This document shows positions 18,401 through 25,054 of a stretch of DNA of 64,000 nt, one piece after another. The notes under the pieces were generated by a model, which made no database searches, was not told where the DNA came from, and saw only the letters and a program-made list of their open reading frames with translations. Each line of letters opens with the position of its first letter. Position 1 is the stretch's first letter. Source of the stretch: an uncultured bacterium (GTDB taxonomy: Bacteria > Gemmatimonadota > Gemmatimonadetes > Longimicrobiales > RSA9); assembly GCA_937889645.1 (NCBI GenBank), contig CALBZE010000023.1, positions 1 through 64,000 of the forward strand, in the 5' to 3' direction. Both the position numbers and the translations under genes were made by a program.

Positions 18401-18712
18401 CAGCCGCACGCGGAACGGCGCGTCGAGCCCGCCGCGCGCCGCCTCGGGGATCGGCGGCGGAGCCGCCAGCTCGGGGATGAGGCGCGGGATCCGCGAGTGG
18501 TCCTCCTCGCACGCGGAGGAGAAGGCCCAGACGGCCGCGACGAGGGCGGCTCGAACGGCGCGCCGGAGCGACGAGCCGCGCCGTGCGAACCCGACGTACG
18601 GTCGGGTTGGACCGCGATCGGCGCGTTGCCCGCTCGAGCTTCGCCGGCGGTCCCGCACGGCTCGCCGACCCAACCGGCTCTGCCCTCCCCCGCGACGCGC
18701 CGGGTCGCGCAT
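15401..18712 (-). CDS. tamB: TamB-like translocation and assembly module protein
   Basis: Up to 1103 residues. An N-terminal hydrophobic anchor (RAALVAAVWAFSSAC) leads into a very long stretch of AsmA/TamB-type beta repeats. The TamB (DUF490) C-terminal region is clear: VVTGEETIEVHGTLDVEGGYYAF, then VVGGTAGFEGG. The protein bridges the periplasm to the outer membrane and works with TamA in barrel insertion or lipid transport. A Pro/Ala-rich linker (16970-17060) interrupts the repeats, unusual for the family. The ATG at 18712 is two bases after the stop of the Omp85 gene (TGAGCATG), but 40-50 residues before the anchor look non-conserved, so a later start is possible. Confidence 0.82.
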   Translation of the reverse strand: MRDPARRGGGQSRLGRRAVRDRRRSSSGQRADRGPTRPYVGFARRGSSLRRAVRAALVAAVWAFSSACEEDHSRIPRLIPELAAPPPIPEAARGGLDAPFRVRLEGVRAVVGDDVEVELPWAEGVVRGAGGVLGAGTPPAAGAPATTGRPGAVATGTPVLVFEELRLRQPGVTFRERIASHDNASGLDFFVEILEPRVEVRRLEVERGSVGALAPRERAPVHAAEDLPSERAVDRWLWRMRDIDLVAVDIRIGGRDAGLAERLEVVDANAVGEIRGRPLDVRSLALTVERSDRLVARAKVRLPATLVAADFHADRSNAWTTTLAADTFAFAELATFIPRLGRAAPGGGAGVVTLSGGPGLRTIDIAWLRAASGRSLAAARGGIDLEPTLRFRRFRAEAAPVHAADFERVFGVAIPGAGAWTGWIAGDGTARDGIALRARLARTGAGGEVSRFAARGDVVLEPEPYLDLALRAEPLRAADTAFAARLDIVGPAELLTITGDVAVVGIDGIHATLAARLVDRPAAPPVLSGTAVVTAEPEAARRVAGLEPAAPVTPPAPRPRPAPAPPAPPAPPAPPAPRPPDLVAVADGSVVLAGDGAIHVDVVADSLPLALLPFPEAIDSVRGVARGRGRIRGTVDAPRFDARFTLDDGALFVEPLSLAVDEIAAETRLVDGLLVVDTLGARAGGGDVVVTGTVRLFDRPRRFDLAVRVDSVNFKDDEEGDVTASATLALEGPFDRPSLTGRVYDLHGWLHEDAFRPDPVLDPDDPPYADLARRVPWPEDSELRRRARDDRPPPIDVRVVIEVDTAFSVLDEDSDLYGTGEVVVVTGEETIEVHGTLDVEGGYYAFFGKRFHVVGGTAGFEGGTEPRIAIKAEYREEWQVGSGRIATATAPRRSPPLEFLGIGPAGRPTERLTRWSLLPETQEQLGELLIYDLEPQPVTGWRRWPVWRPSNPADLFDERSFTQSATLLWSYAADEAYDYIPLERGWLQAGTIRVGPSYPAPIAVGPMLGAGAVIDRFEVFVTQALDGHLLPGVRVRASGYAPLGAELEAFSVPRFFPAAPGGRDEPGFTVRRKTGVGLFWEWEFGEGGRGLNRPARPDSPPPR
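16970..17060 (-). repeat. Pro/Ala-rich low-complexity linker inside tamB
   Basis: A GC-only run of degenerate GCGGGCGGTGCCGGTGGC-type triplets encodes repeated APPAPPAPP and PAPAPP segments. It is in frame, and such stretches expand and contract easily. It probably forms a stiff extended spacer between two beta-repeat blocks. Confidence 0.7.
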
Positions 18713-18714
18713 GC

Positions 18715-20928
18715 TCAGAACGGCTGGCCGATCGCGACCTGGAGCTGCAGACGCCGCCAGAACTCCTTCCAGGGCGACGGATCGTCGTGCGTATACGGCG
18801 CATACCGCACCTCGCCCAGGACGATCAGCGTCCCGTCCTCGGGGTCGCGGGTGAGGAGCGGGAGGGTCACATCGCCCGAGGGGTCGTAGGCGAGGTCGAT
18901 GCGGATGGGGCCGAGGCCGGTGACGATGCGGACGCCGACGCCCGGCGTGAGGAGCGCCGCCCAGTTCTCGGAGACCAGACCGTCTTCGTCGTCCCAGGGG
19001 TCGCGGGCGAGGACGCCGAAGTCGGCGAAGGCGGCGGCCTGGAACGCGTCGCTCAACCACCGCCGCAGCTCGAGGTTCGCCTCGAACAGGAGCTTCCCGC
19101 CGGTCGGCCGGACGGCGACGTCGTCGGGATCGACGGTCAGCCCGGGCGGGCAGATGCCGAGCACGACGTCGCACCCGATCGCCTCCGCCGTCACCGGTCC
19201 GACGACGAGGAACTTCGGGCCGAGCAGGTTCTGCGGCACCCCGCGCACGGTGTTCACGCCGCCGCTGTAGAGCCGGACTTGGGGCGGGAGCACCTCCTCG
19301 CCGCCGAACAGGAGCCCGATGCGCGTCCGGCCGGCGACCTCGCCCCGTTCGCCCACGATGCGGGTGATTCCCGCCTCGTCGACCGTGCGGATGAAGTCGT
19401 AATCGGAGACGGTGAAGAACGCCGCGCCTTCGAGCCCCGCACGGACCCAACGGCGCCAGCGCTCGCCGGGCATCGGGAGCCGGACCTGCACCGGCGGCCC
19501 CTCCGGCGTCCAGATCGCGAGGAGCTCGACGGGCGAGAGCCAGGTGAAATCGGTCAGCTCGTCGAGTCCGTCGGGGTCGCAGACGCCGTAGGTGCCGCAG
19601 AAGAAGAATTCCGCGCCCCGCAGCTCGTTCCGGCTCGGCGAGTAGATGACCGACCCGGTCAGCTCCGGGCGGAACTCGTGCGCGACGCCGACCTGGCCGC
19701 CGTAGCCGCGGCGTACGTAGACGCGGGGCGCGGTCTCCCGGACCGCATAGGCGCGCAGCATGAGCGCCGTGCGCGGATCGCCCGGCCACGGCTGGCGCAG
19801 CGACGCGTCGACGAAGTAGTCGAGGCCGGTGAACTCGTCGCCCGACTCGTCGTCGACGCCGGTGCACGGGAAACCGGCCAGCTGGCTCGACAACAGGTTG
19901 CCGACGCCCGCGCCGATCGAGAAGAGACGCGGCCCGCCGAGGAAGTAACGGCTCGTCCAGAACGCGGCGATCTCGAGGCACTCCGTCGAGGAGACCGTCC
20001 CCTCGACCTGGATCCCCGCCGTGCGGCGCGATTCGACGACGAGCCGCGGCGAGACGACCGTCGCGCCCGCCTCGAGCCCGACCGGCTCGACGACGACCCG
20101 CTCCACGATCGGGAGCGCGTAGAGCTGCCGCTGCGTCTCCTCGATCGCCGAGGGGCGGAACGGGTCGCCGGGCGCGTAGGCCAGCCGCTCGCGCACGACT
20201 TCCTCGTCGATCGGGGCCTCGGCCTCGATCGTCGTCTCGCCGAAGACGACGGCCGGCCCGGGGTCGATGTCGAAGACGACGGACGCCGACCGCGCCGTTT
20301 CGTCGACGTTGCCGCCGATCTGCACCTGCACGTACGGGCGGCCCCGCTCGGCGAACGCGCGCGCGATCACGAGCCGCGTCGAGTCGATGAGGGGCAGCGC
20401 GTACGGCCCGCCCACGCGGAGCGGCAGGGGCCCGGGGACCTCGACCGGCGGGTCGAGCGAGTCCAGCCCCCGCACGTCGATCGAGGCGACGCGGATCGGC
20501 TCGCCCTCCGCGATCCGGAACACGACCTCGACTTGGTCCCTCCCGTCCGGGCGCGTCTCCACGGCGACCGCCGCGTCCGTGAAGCCCCACGACTCGTAGA
20601 GCAGCTCGAGCCGTTCGACATCGCGCGCGAGCTCGTCGCGGTCGAGATAGTGCTTCTCCTCGGCGAAGCCGAAGCCGAGGGCGCAGAAGAGGACGAGGAG
20701 CGGAGAGCGGCACTCGGTCGGGCGCGTGTAGATCGCGTCCTGCAGGACGTCCTCGTCGAGCGACTTCGCCCCCTCGAACTCGACCGAGGTGACTTCGGGG
20801 CCCCGGGGCGTCGCGGCCGCGTCCTGACCGTGGATCTGCCGCGGGCCGGCGAGCGCGAGGATCGCCAGGACGACGATCGGTGTGCGGCGGCCGTCGGGCT
20901 TGCTGGTCCGCGGAATCATGGCCCGCAC
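18715..20928 (-). CDS. tamA: Omp85-family outer-membrane assembly protein (TamA/BamA-like)
   Basis: About 737 residues. Signal peptide to about residue 35 (RQIHGQ). POTRA domains follow: VTSVEFEGAKSLDEDVLQDAI, IRVASIDVRGLDSL and FGETTIEAEAPIDEEVVRERL ... QRQLYALPIVERVVVEP. The C-terminal half is a 16-stranded Omp85 barrel with the loop-6 motif (GGVNTVRGVPQNLLGP, VRG in place of VRGF) and the closing TGLGPIRIDLAYDPSGD motif. Direct linkage to tamB argues for the TamA role. It starts at GTG 20928, or the ATG at 20919 (three residues shorter); no strong ribosome binding site decides. Several cysteines in the predicted extracellular barrel loops are unusual. Confidence 0.85.
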   Translation of the reverse strand: MRAMIPRTSKPDGRRTPIVVLAILALAGPRQIHGQDAAATPRGPEVTSVEFEGAKSLDEDVLQDAIYTRPTECRSPLLVLFCALGFGFAEEKHYLDRDELARDVERLELLYESWGFTDAAVAVETRPDGRDQVEVVFRIAEGEPIRVASIDVRGLDSLDPPVEVPGPLPLRVGGPYALPLIDSTRLVIARAFAERGRPYVQVQIGGNVDETARSASVVFDIDPGPAVVFGETTIEAEAPIDEEVVRERLAYAPGDPFRPSAIEETQRQLYALPIVERVVVEPVGLEAGATVVSPRLVVESRRTAGIQVEGTVSSTECLEIAAFWTSRYFLGGPRLFSIGAGVGNLLSSQLAGFPCTGVDDESGDEFTGLDYFVDASLRQPWPGDPRTALMLRAYAVRETAPRVYVRRGYGGQVGVAHEFRPELTGSVIYSPSRNELRGAEFFFCGTYGVCDPDGLDELTDFTWLSPVELLAIWTPEGPPVQVRLPMPGERWRRWVRAGLEGAAFFTVSDYDFIRTVDEAGITRIVGERGEVAGRTRIGLLFGGEEVLPPQVRLYSGGVNTVRGVPQNLLGPKFLVVGPVTAEAIGCDVVLGICPPGLTVDPDDVAVRPTGGKLLFEANLELRRWLSDAFQAAAFADFGVLARDPWDDEDGLVSENWAALLTPGVGVRIVTGLGPIRIDLAYDPSGDVTLPLLTRDPEDGTLIVLGEVRYAPYTHDDPSPWKEFWRRLQLQVAIGQPF

Positions 20929-20979
20929 GGCATGCAGGAGTCGGGCCGGGGACGGGCGCGACGGGGCGGCGCGCGGCGC

Positions 20980-21240
20980 CTATCCGGCGGCCCGACCGTC
21001 TTCGGTCGGGAGCCGCCGGGCGGGCGGTACGTCCTGCACCCGCTCGGCTTCCTCCCGGAGCTGGGCGAGGAGACGGTCCATCTGACGCCGGTTCATCAAC
21101 GTCGCCAGGTGGCCGATGAGGCCGATGGCGAGCGTCGCGCGGTCGGGCACCGTGAGCCGGTCGCGGACCGCGTGCATGATCTCGCGGATCGCCTCGTAGT
21201 TCGGATTGATCGTCTCGGTCGTGCGCGACGGCTGCGTCAT
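20980..21240 (-). CDS. Small hypothetical protein coupled to PD-(D/E)XK-like gene
   Basis: 86 residues, mostly helical and amphipathic (YEAIREIMHAVRDRL, IGLIGHLATLMNRRQMDRLLAQLREEAERV). Not recognised. The ATG is one base after the stop of the upstream gene (TGAGATG), and that gene's last codons supply its ribosome binding site (GGAGGAG), so the two proteins are made together and may form a complex. Confidence 0.65.
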   Translation of the reverse strand: MTQPSRTTETINPNYEAIREIMHAVRDRLTVPDRATLAIGLIGHLATLMNRRQMDRLLAQLREEAERVQDVPPARRLPTEDGRAAG

Positions 21241-21241
21241 C

Positions 21242-22000
21242 TCACTCCTCCACGGCACCTTGGTGGCCGCCCACGGACCCGGGCCCGGCCACACCTCCTT
21301 CGACGATTGCACCGCCCATGCCGCCATGCGCGCCCGCCAACTCGATGCGCGCCTGGGACGCGATCCAGTTCATCCCGAGTCTGAGCTTGTCGAGCAGGTG
21401 CAGGAAATCCAGCACCGGGTCGCCGAACTGGGCGTCCTTCCACACCTGTCGATGCTCCGCCATCGTCCGCATGAGGAACAGCGCCGTGTGCCGCAGCGGG
21501 ATCGAGTGGAACGGCCCGCTCTCCACAACGGGCGACCCGTCGCCGAAGGCGACGAGGCGGAAGCGCCACCGTCGGCCGCCCGCCTCCGTCTTGGCTTCCC
21601 CTTCTTCGATGAGGCCGCGGATGATCCGCTCCAGCGGGTCGTCGAACCCGGCGTCCAGCCGGCTGAGCGCGGCCATGAGCACGATCGGGTCGCGGAGCGC
21701 GTCGTTGAGGCGCGGGCGCCCTTCCTTCACCTCGCAGACGAGCACGTCGACCATGCCGTCGTGGAGGTCGAGGATCGGGTCGGTCGCGAGGCGGAGGTCT
21801 TCGTTCTCCCACGGCGGGCCGCCGCGGTCGCGCGGTACGATGACCGCGGCATGGGGGAATCGGACGGCCAGAATGTCCAGATCGGTCGCCGTGTGATAGC
21901 GCCACGGACGGCCTTCGCCGACCAGGATCGGCTGCTCCGGGAGCGAGATGTAGCCGTTGAATCGCAGGTACGCGCCCACGAGGGCGACTGCGGTATCCAT
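21242..22000 (-). CDS. PD-(D/E)XK nuclease-like protein
   Basis: 252 residues, soluble. Key blocks are FNGYISLPEQPILVGEG, HTATDLDILAVRFP and VDVLVCEVKEGRPRLND. An aspartate in a beta strand followed about 60 residues later by ExK (CEVK) is the active-site signature of the PD-(D/E)XK restriction-endonuclease-like fold. The wide spacing and extra loop are seen in uncharacterised relatives. The C-terminal half is helical and non-conserved. The start is supported by GGAGG nine bases upstream; an ATG at 22051 would add 17 residues. DNA cleavage is inference only. Confidence 0.6.
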   Translation of the reverse strand: MDTAVALVGAYLRFNGYISLPEQPILVGEGRPWRYHTATDLDILAVRFPHAAVIVPRDRGGPPWENEDLRLATDPILDLHDGMVDVLVCEVKEGRPRLNDALRDPIVLMAALSRLDAGFDDPLERIIRGLIEEGEAKTEAGGRRWRFRLVAFGDGSPVVESGPFHSIPLRHTALFLMRTMAEHRQVWKDAQFGDPVLDFLHLLDKLRLGMNWIASQARIELAGAHGGMGGAIVEGGVAGPGSVGGHQGAVEE

Positions 22001-22210
22001 GAGATCGAACCTCCGCGGCGCCGGGGAGTCACGAAGGGCGTGACGGGCCATAATCGTGCCTGAACGGGCGGGGACGTCCGGGTGCGGCGGTGTCGGGGCT
22101 CGGCGGTGCGGAAGCGGCGGCGCGCTCTTGCGTGCGTGGACCCGGCGTGCGCCCTCGTCGCATGGCACGGAGCGTGTACCGCCGCCCCTTCGATGGGAGC
22201 AGGAACGGAG

Positions 22211-23197
22211 ATGTGGTGGCGCCGGGTCGGCTCGCCGGAGGAAGGGTTCGGCTACGTGACGGCGGACGGCTCACCCGTGGAGTCGGAGCAGGAGTTGAGC
22301 CGCATCGCAGCGCTCGCCGTGCCGCCGGCGTGGACCCGGGTCCGGATCTCGCCCGACCCGTGCAGCAAGGTGCAGGCGTGGGGTTACGACCGCGCGGGCC
22401 GGAAGCAGTACATCTACAGCGCCGAGCACGTGGTGCATCGCGACCGGCGGAAGTGGGGTCGCGTCCTGCGCTACGCCCGCGTGCTCCCCGCGCTGCGCCG
22501 GGCGACGAACGAGCACCTGCGCGCCGACGGGCTGGGGCGCGAGAAGGTCCTGGCGACGGTCGTCCGCCTGATGAGCCGCGCGTTCTTCCGCGTCGGCAGC
22601 GAGCGCTACGCCGTGCGCAACCGCACGTTCGGGATCTGCACGCTGCGGAAGAGCCACCTCGAGATCCGCGGGAACGACCTGATCTTCACGTACTCCGGGA
22701 AGAGCCGCGTCGACCAGCGGCGCGTCGTCGCCGACACGCCGCTGGTCGAGATCATGACCGAGCTGCTGGCGCTGCCGGGGAGCCGCCTGTTCCGCTACGT
22801 CGACGCCGCGGGGCGGGTCCGGAACGTGACGGCCGGTATGGTCAACCGCTACATCCGCGACGTGCTCGGCGGTCGGTACACGTCGAAGGATCTGCGCACC
22901 TTCGGCGGGACGGTGCGCGCGGCGACGATCCTGGCCGACCTCGGGCCCGCGGCGTCCGAGCGGGAGGCGCGGCGAAACATCGCACTGTGCTGCCGCCTCG
23001 TCGCCACCGAGCTCGGGAACACGCCGACGATCTGCCGGAACGCGTACGTGCACCCGGCGGTGCTGGACGGCTACCTGCGGGGGGTCACGATCGAGACGCA
23101 CATGCCGCCGGAGCCGCAGACGGTCCACGCGGAGTCGCCCGTCCCGTACTATCCGGAAGAGGCGGCGCTGATCCGGTTCCTGGAGCGGTTCGCCTGA
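22211..23197 (+). CDS. DNA topoisomerase IB (poxvirus-like)
   Basis: 328 residues, the usual length for bacterial TopIB. The N-terminal domain contains WTRVRISPDPCSKVQAWGYD. The catalytic domain has the arginine/lysine pentad regions: RVGSERYAVRNRTFG, FTYSGKSRVDQ, SKDLRTFGGTVRAA and the nucleophile Tyr279 in CRNAYVHPAVLDGYL. The enzyme nicks one strand through a 3'-phosphotyrosine link and relaxes supercoils. The start ATG has AGGA six bases upstream. Its stop overlaps the start of the cardiolipin synthase gene (TGATG). Confidence 0.92.
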   Translation: MWWRRVGSPEEGFGYVTADGSPVESEQELSRIAALAVPPAWTRVRISPDPCSKVQAWGYDRAGRKQYIYSAEHVVHRDRRKWGRVLRYARVLPALRRATNEHLRADGLGREKVLATVVRLMSRAFFRVGSERYAVRNRTFGICTLRKSHLEIRGNDLIFTYSGKSRVDQRRVVADTPLVEIMTELLALPGSRLFRYVDAAGRVRNVTAGMVNRYIRDVLGGRYTSKDLRTFGGTVRAATILADLGPAASEREARRNIALCCRLVATELGNTPTICRNAYVHPAVLDGYLRGVTIETHMPPEPQTVHAESPVPYYPEEAALIRFLERFA

Positions 23198-24393
23198 TGC
23201 GGCGGGAAGGCGACGTCGCCGCCAGACGCCGACGCCGGCCGAGGCTCGCGTCGCTGCTCCAGCGCGGGCTCCGGCGCGCGGCCGAGGCGCCACTCGTGCA
23301 CGGGAACGCCGGGACGCTCCTGATCGACGGGCCGCGCGCCTACCCGGCGATGCTCGAGCGGATCGCCGCGGCCGAGCGGTGCGTGCACTTCGAGAACTAC
23401 ATCTTCCGCGGCGACGACGTCGGCCGACGCTTCGCCGACGCGCTCGTCGACCGCGCCCGCGCGGGCGTCGAGGTGCGGGTCCTCTACGACTGGTTCGGCT
23501 CGATCCGCACGCCGCGGTCGTTCTGGAATCGCATGCGACGGGCCGGGTGCGAGGTGCTCGCGTTCGGCCCGCCATCGCTGAGGCGGCCGCACGCGGTCCT
23601 GTTCCGCGACCATCGCAAGCTGCTCGTCGTCGACGGCCGCACGGCCGTGGTCGGCGGGCTCTGCATCGGCGGCGAATGGCTGGGCGACGGCACGGCGCCG
23701 TGCTGGCGGGACACGGCCGTCCTGCTCGAGGGGCCCGTCGCACGCGAACTGGACCGCGCGTTCGTCCGGATGTGGCGCCGCGCCGGCGGGCGGACGCCGA
23801 CCCCGCTCGACGCGCCCCCCGCCGACGCCGGCGACGTGGCCGTGCGCGTCGTCGACGGCCCGCCGGCCCACGCCCGCGCGTACCGCCTGTACCAGATCCT
23901 CGCCGCGATGGCCGGGCGATCCCTCTACGTGACCGGCGCCTACCCCCTCGCCCCGGTGTCGCTGCGACGCGCGCTCGCCGCCGCCGCCCGCGCCGGCGTC
24001 GACGTCCGGCTCCTCGTCCCCGGCCGCTCCGACGTGCCGCTCCTCAACCAGGCCGCCCGCGCGCACTACGGCTCCCTGCTCCGCGCCGGCGTGCGGATCT
24101 ACGAGTGGACCGGCCCCATGCTCCACGCCAAGACGGTCGTCGCCGACGGTGCGCTCGCGCTGATCGGCTCCAGCAACCTCAACCCCTTCAGCTTCAGCGG
24201 GAACTACGAGCTGGACGTGGAGATCCAGGACGCGGCTCTGGCGGGCGAGCTGGAGCGGCAGTTCCTGCAGGACCTCGCCTCCGCCCGCGAGATCACCGAG
24301 GAGGCGTGGAGAGCACGGCCGGCGGCGCAGAGGTGGCGGGAGCGAGTCGGCGCGGCGGTGTTGTGGGTGCCGTATAGGTTGTATGGGGGGTAG
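23197..24393 (+). CDS. Phospholipase D-family cardiolipin synthase
   Basis: 398 residues. Two HKD motifs are intact: DHRKLLVVDGRTAVVGG (about residue 140) and LHAKTVVADGALALIGSSNLN (about 309). Each is followed by the family's glycine/serine/asparagine block, giving the two-site phosphatidyltransferase that joins two phosphatidylglycerols. There are no N-terminal membrane helices, as in ClsB-type proteins; attachment is probably by an Arg-rich amphipathic N terminus. Translationally coupled to topoisomerase IB. Confidence 0.88.
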   Translation: MRREGDVAARRRRRPRLASLLQRGLRRAAEAPLVHGNAGTLLIDGPRAYPAMLERIAAAERCVHFENYIFRGDDVGRRFADALVDRARAGVEVRVLYDWFGSIRTPRSFWNRMRRAGCEVLAFGPPSLRRPHAVLFRDHRKLLVVDGRTAVVGGLCIGGEWLGDGTAPCWRDTAVLLEGPVARELDRAFVRMWRRAGGRTPTPLDAPPADAGDVAVRVVDGPPAHARAYRLYQILAAMAGRSLYVTGAYPLAPVSLRRALAAAARAGVDVRLLVPGRSDVPLLNQAARAHYGSLLRAGVRIYEWTGPMLHAKTVVADGALALIGSSNLNPFSFSGNYELDVEIQDAALAGELERQFLQDLASAREITEEAWRARPAAQRWRERVGAAVLWVPYRLYGG

Positions 24394-24532
24394 GTGTTGG
24401 GTGTTAGGGCTTGGGGCCTGGGGCTCAGGGCCTGGGGCTCAGGTGTTGGGCAACTCGGGGTCCGCCACCCCGAGCCCTGCGCCCTGGGCCCTGAGCCCCG
24501 GGGCGGTCGGGGGGGGGGCGGCGGTCATGTAG

Positions 24533-24576
24533 AAACTGCACATTCGTCGGCGAATATCGCGAACCGTGTGCAGTTT
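24533..24576. repeat. Inverted repeat AAACTGCACA / TGTGCAGTTT
   Basis: Perfect 10-bp arms at 24533-24542 and 24567-24576 enclose 24 bases. The right-arm sequence GTGTGCAGTT recurs at about 24629-24638, just upstream of the long palindrome. Together they suggest a structured repeat unit. Confidence 0.6.
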
Positions 24577-24649
24577 TCCCCCACTAATGTGGAAATGCAT
24601 CGCGGTGCGGCACGACCTGCGTTCACCGTGTGCAGTTGACCACGCTATT

Positions 24650-24703
24650 TGTAGAAACGTCGCAAGCATCGCGATCGATCGCGATGCTTGCTACGTTTCT
24701 ACA
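24650..24703. repeat. 54-bp near-perfect palindrome
   Basis: Two 27-base arms meet at GATC|GATC with no spacer and differ at a single position (C in the left arm, A expected). The ends read TGTAGAAACGT ... ACGTTTCTACA and the core GCATCGCGATC/GATCGCGATGC. It could extrude as a cruciform, or the RNA could form a very long hairpin. It resembles REP/MITE-type elements rather than a simple terminator. Confidence 0.85.
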
Positions 24704-24802
24704 CGCCCGGCTTCTCACCCGCGGTTCACGGGGCACGCGAGCATGCGATCGCGCGCACATGCGCGCGGCGTCCCTTACACGCCGGACTCCAACGCCGGCG
24801 TC

Positions 24803-25005
24803 CATCACAGGACCGCGTACCCACCGCCCACCCCTACGCTCTTCGCGCATCACAGGACCGCGTGCCGACCGACCGCCGCTGCGCCCTCCGCCCATCACAG
24901 GACCGGGCGCCCCCCGCCCACCCCAACACTCTCCGCCAATCACAGGACCGCGCACCCCCACCCGCCCCAACACTCTCCGCCCATCGCAGTACCGGGCGCC
25001 CACCG
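24803..25005. repeat. 45-bp tandem repeat, about 4.5 copies
   Basis: Units begin at 24803, 24848, 24893, 24938 (44 bases long) and 24982 (partial). Each starts with [CA]ATCACAGGACCG and ends with CTCTCCGCC or a variant. The first block is the most conserved. The 44-base unit breaks any reading frame, which argues against coding. There are no unique spacers, so it is not CRISPR. Confidence 0.85.
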
Positions 25006-25054
25006 TTTGCCTCACCGTCCCGCCGCCCTCGGGGCTCGGCCGACGGACCCCGTC

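Larger units (their letters stand above)
24394..25054. repeat. Non-coding repeat island between convergent genes
   Basis: 661 bases without a credible gene. In order it holds GGGGCCTGGGGCTCA direct repeats (about 24405-24450), an AT-richer block (24525-24710) with several inverted repeats, and a 45-bp tandem array (24803-25005). Inverse copies of the GGGCTC-type repeats lie near 25066-25122, inside the 3' end of the kinase gene. The block is compositionally unlike the flanks and looks like a mobile or expanding repeat element. Confidence 0.7.

Noticed and set aside
24803..25005. CRISPR array
   Set aside because: The units are contiguous degenerate repeats with no unique spacers, and there are no cas genes.
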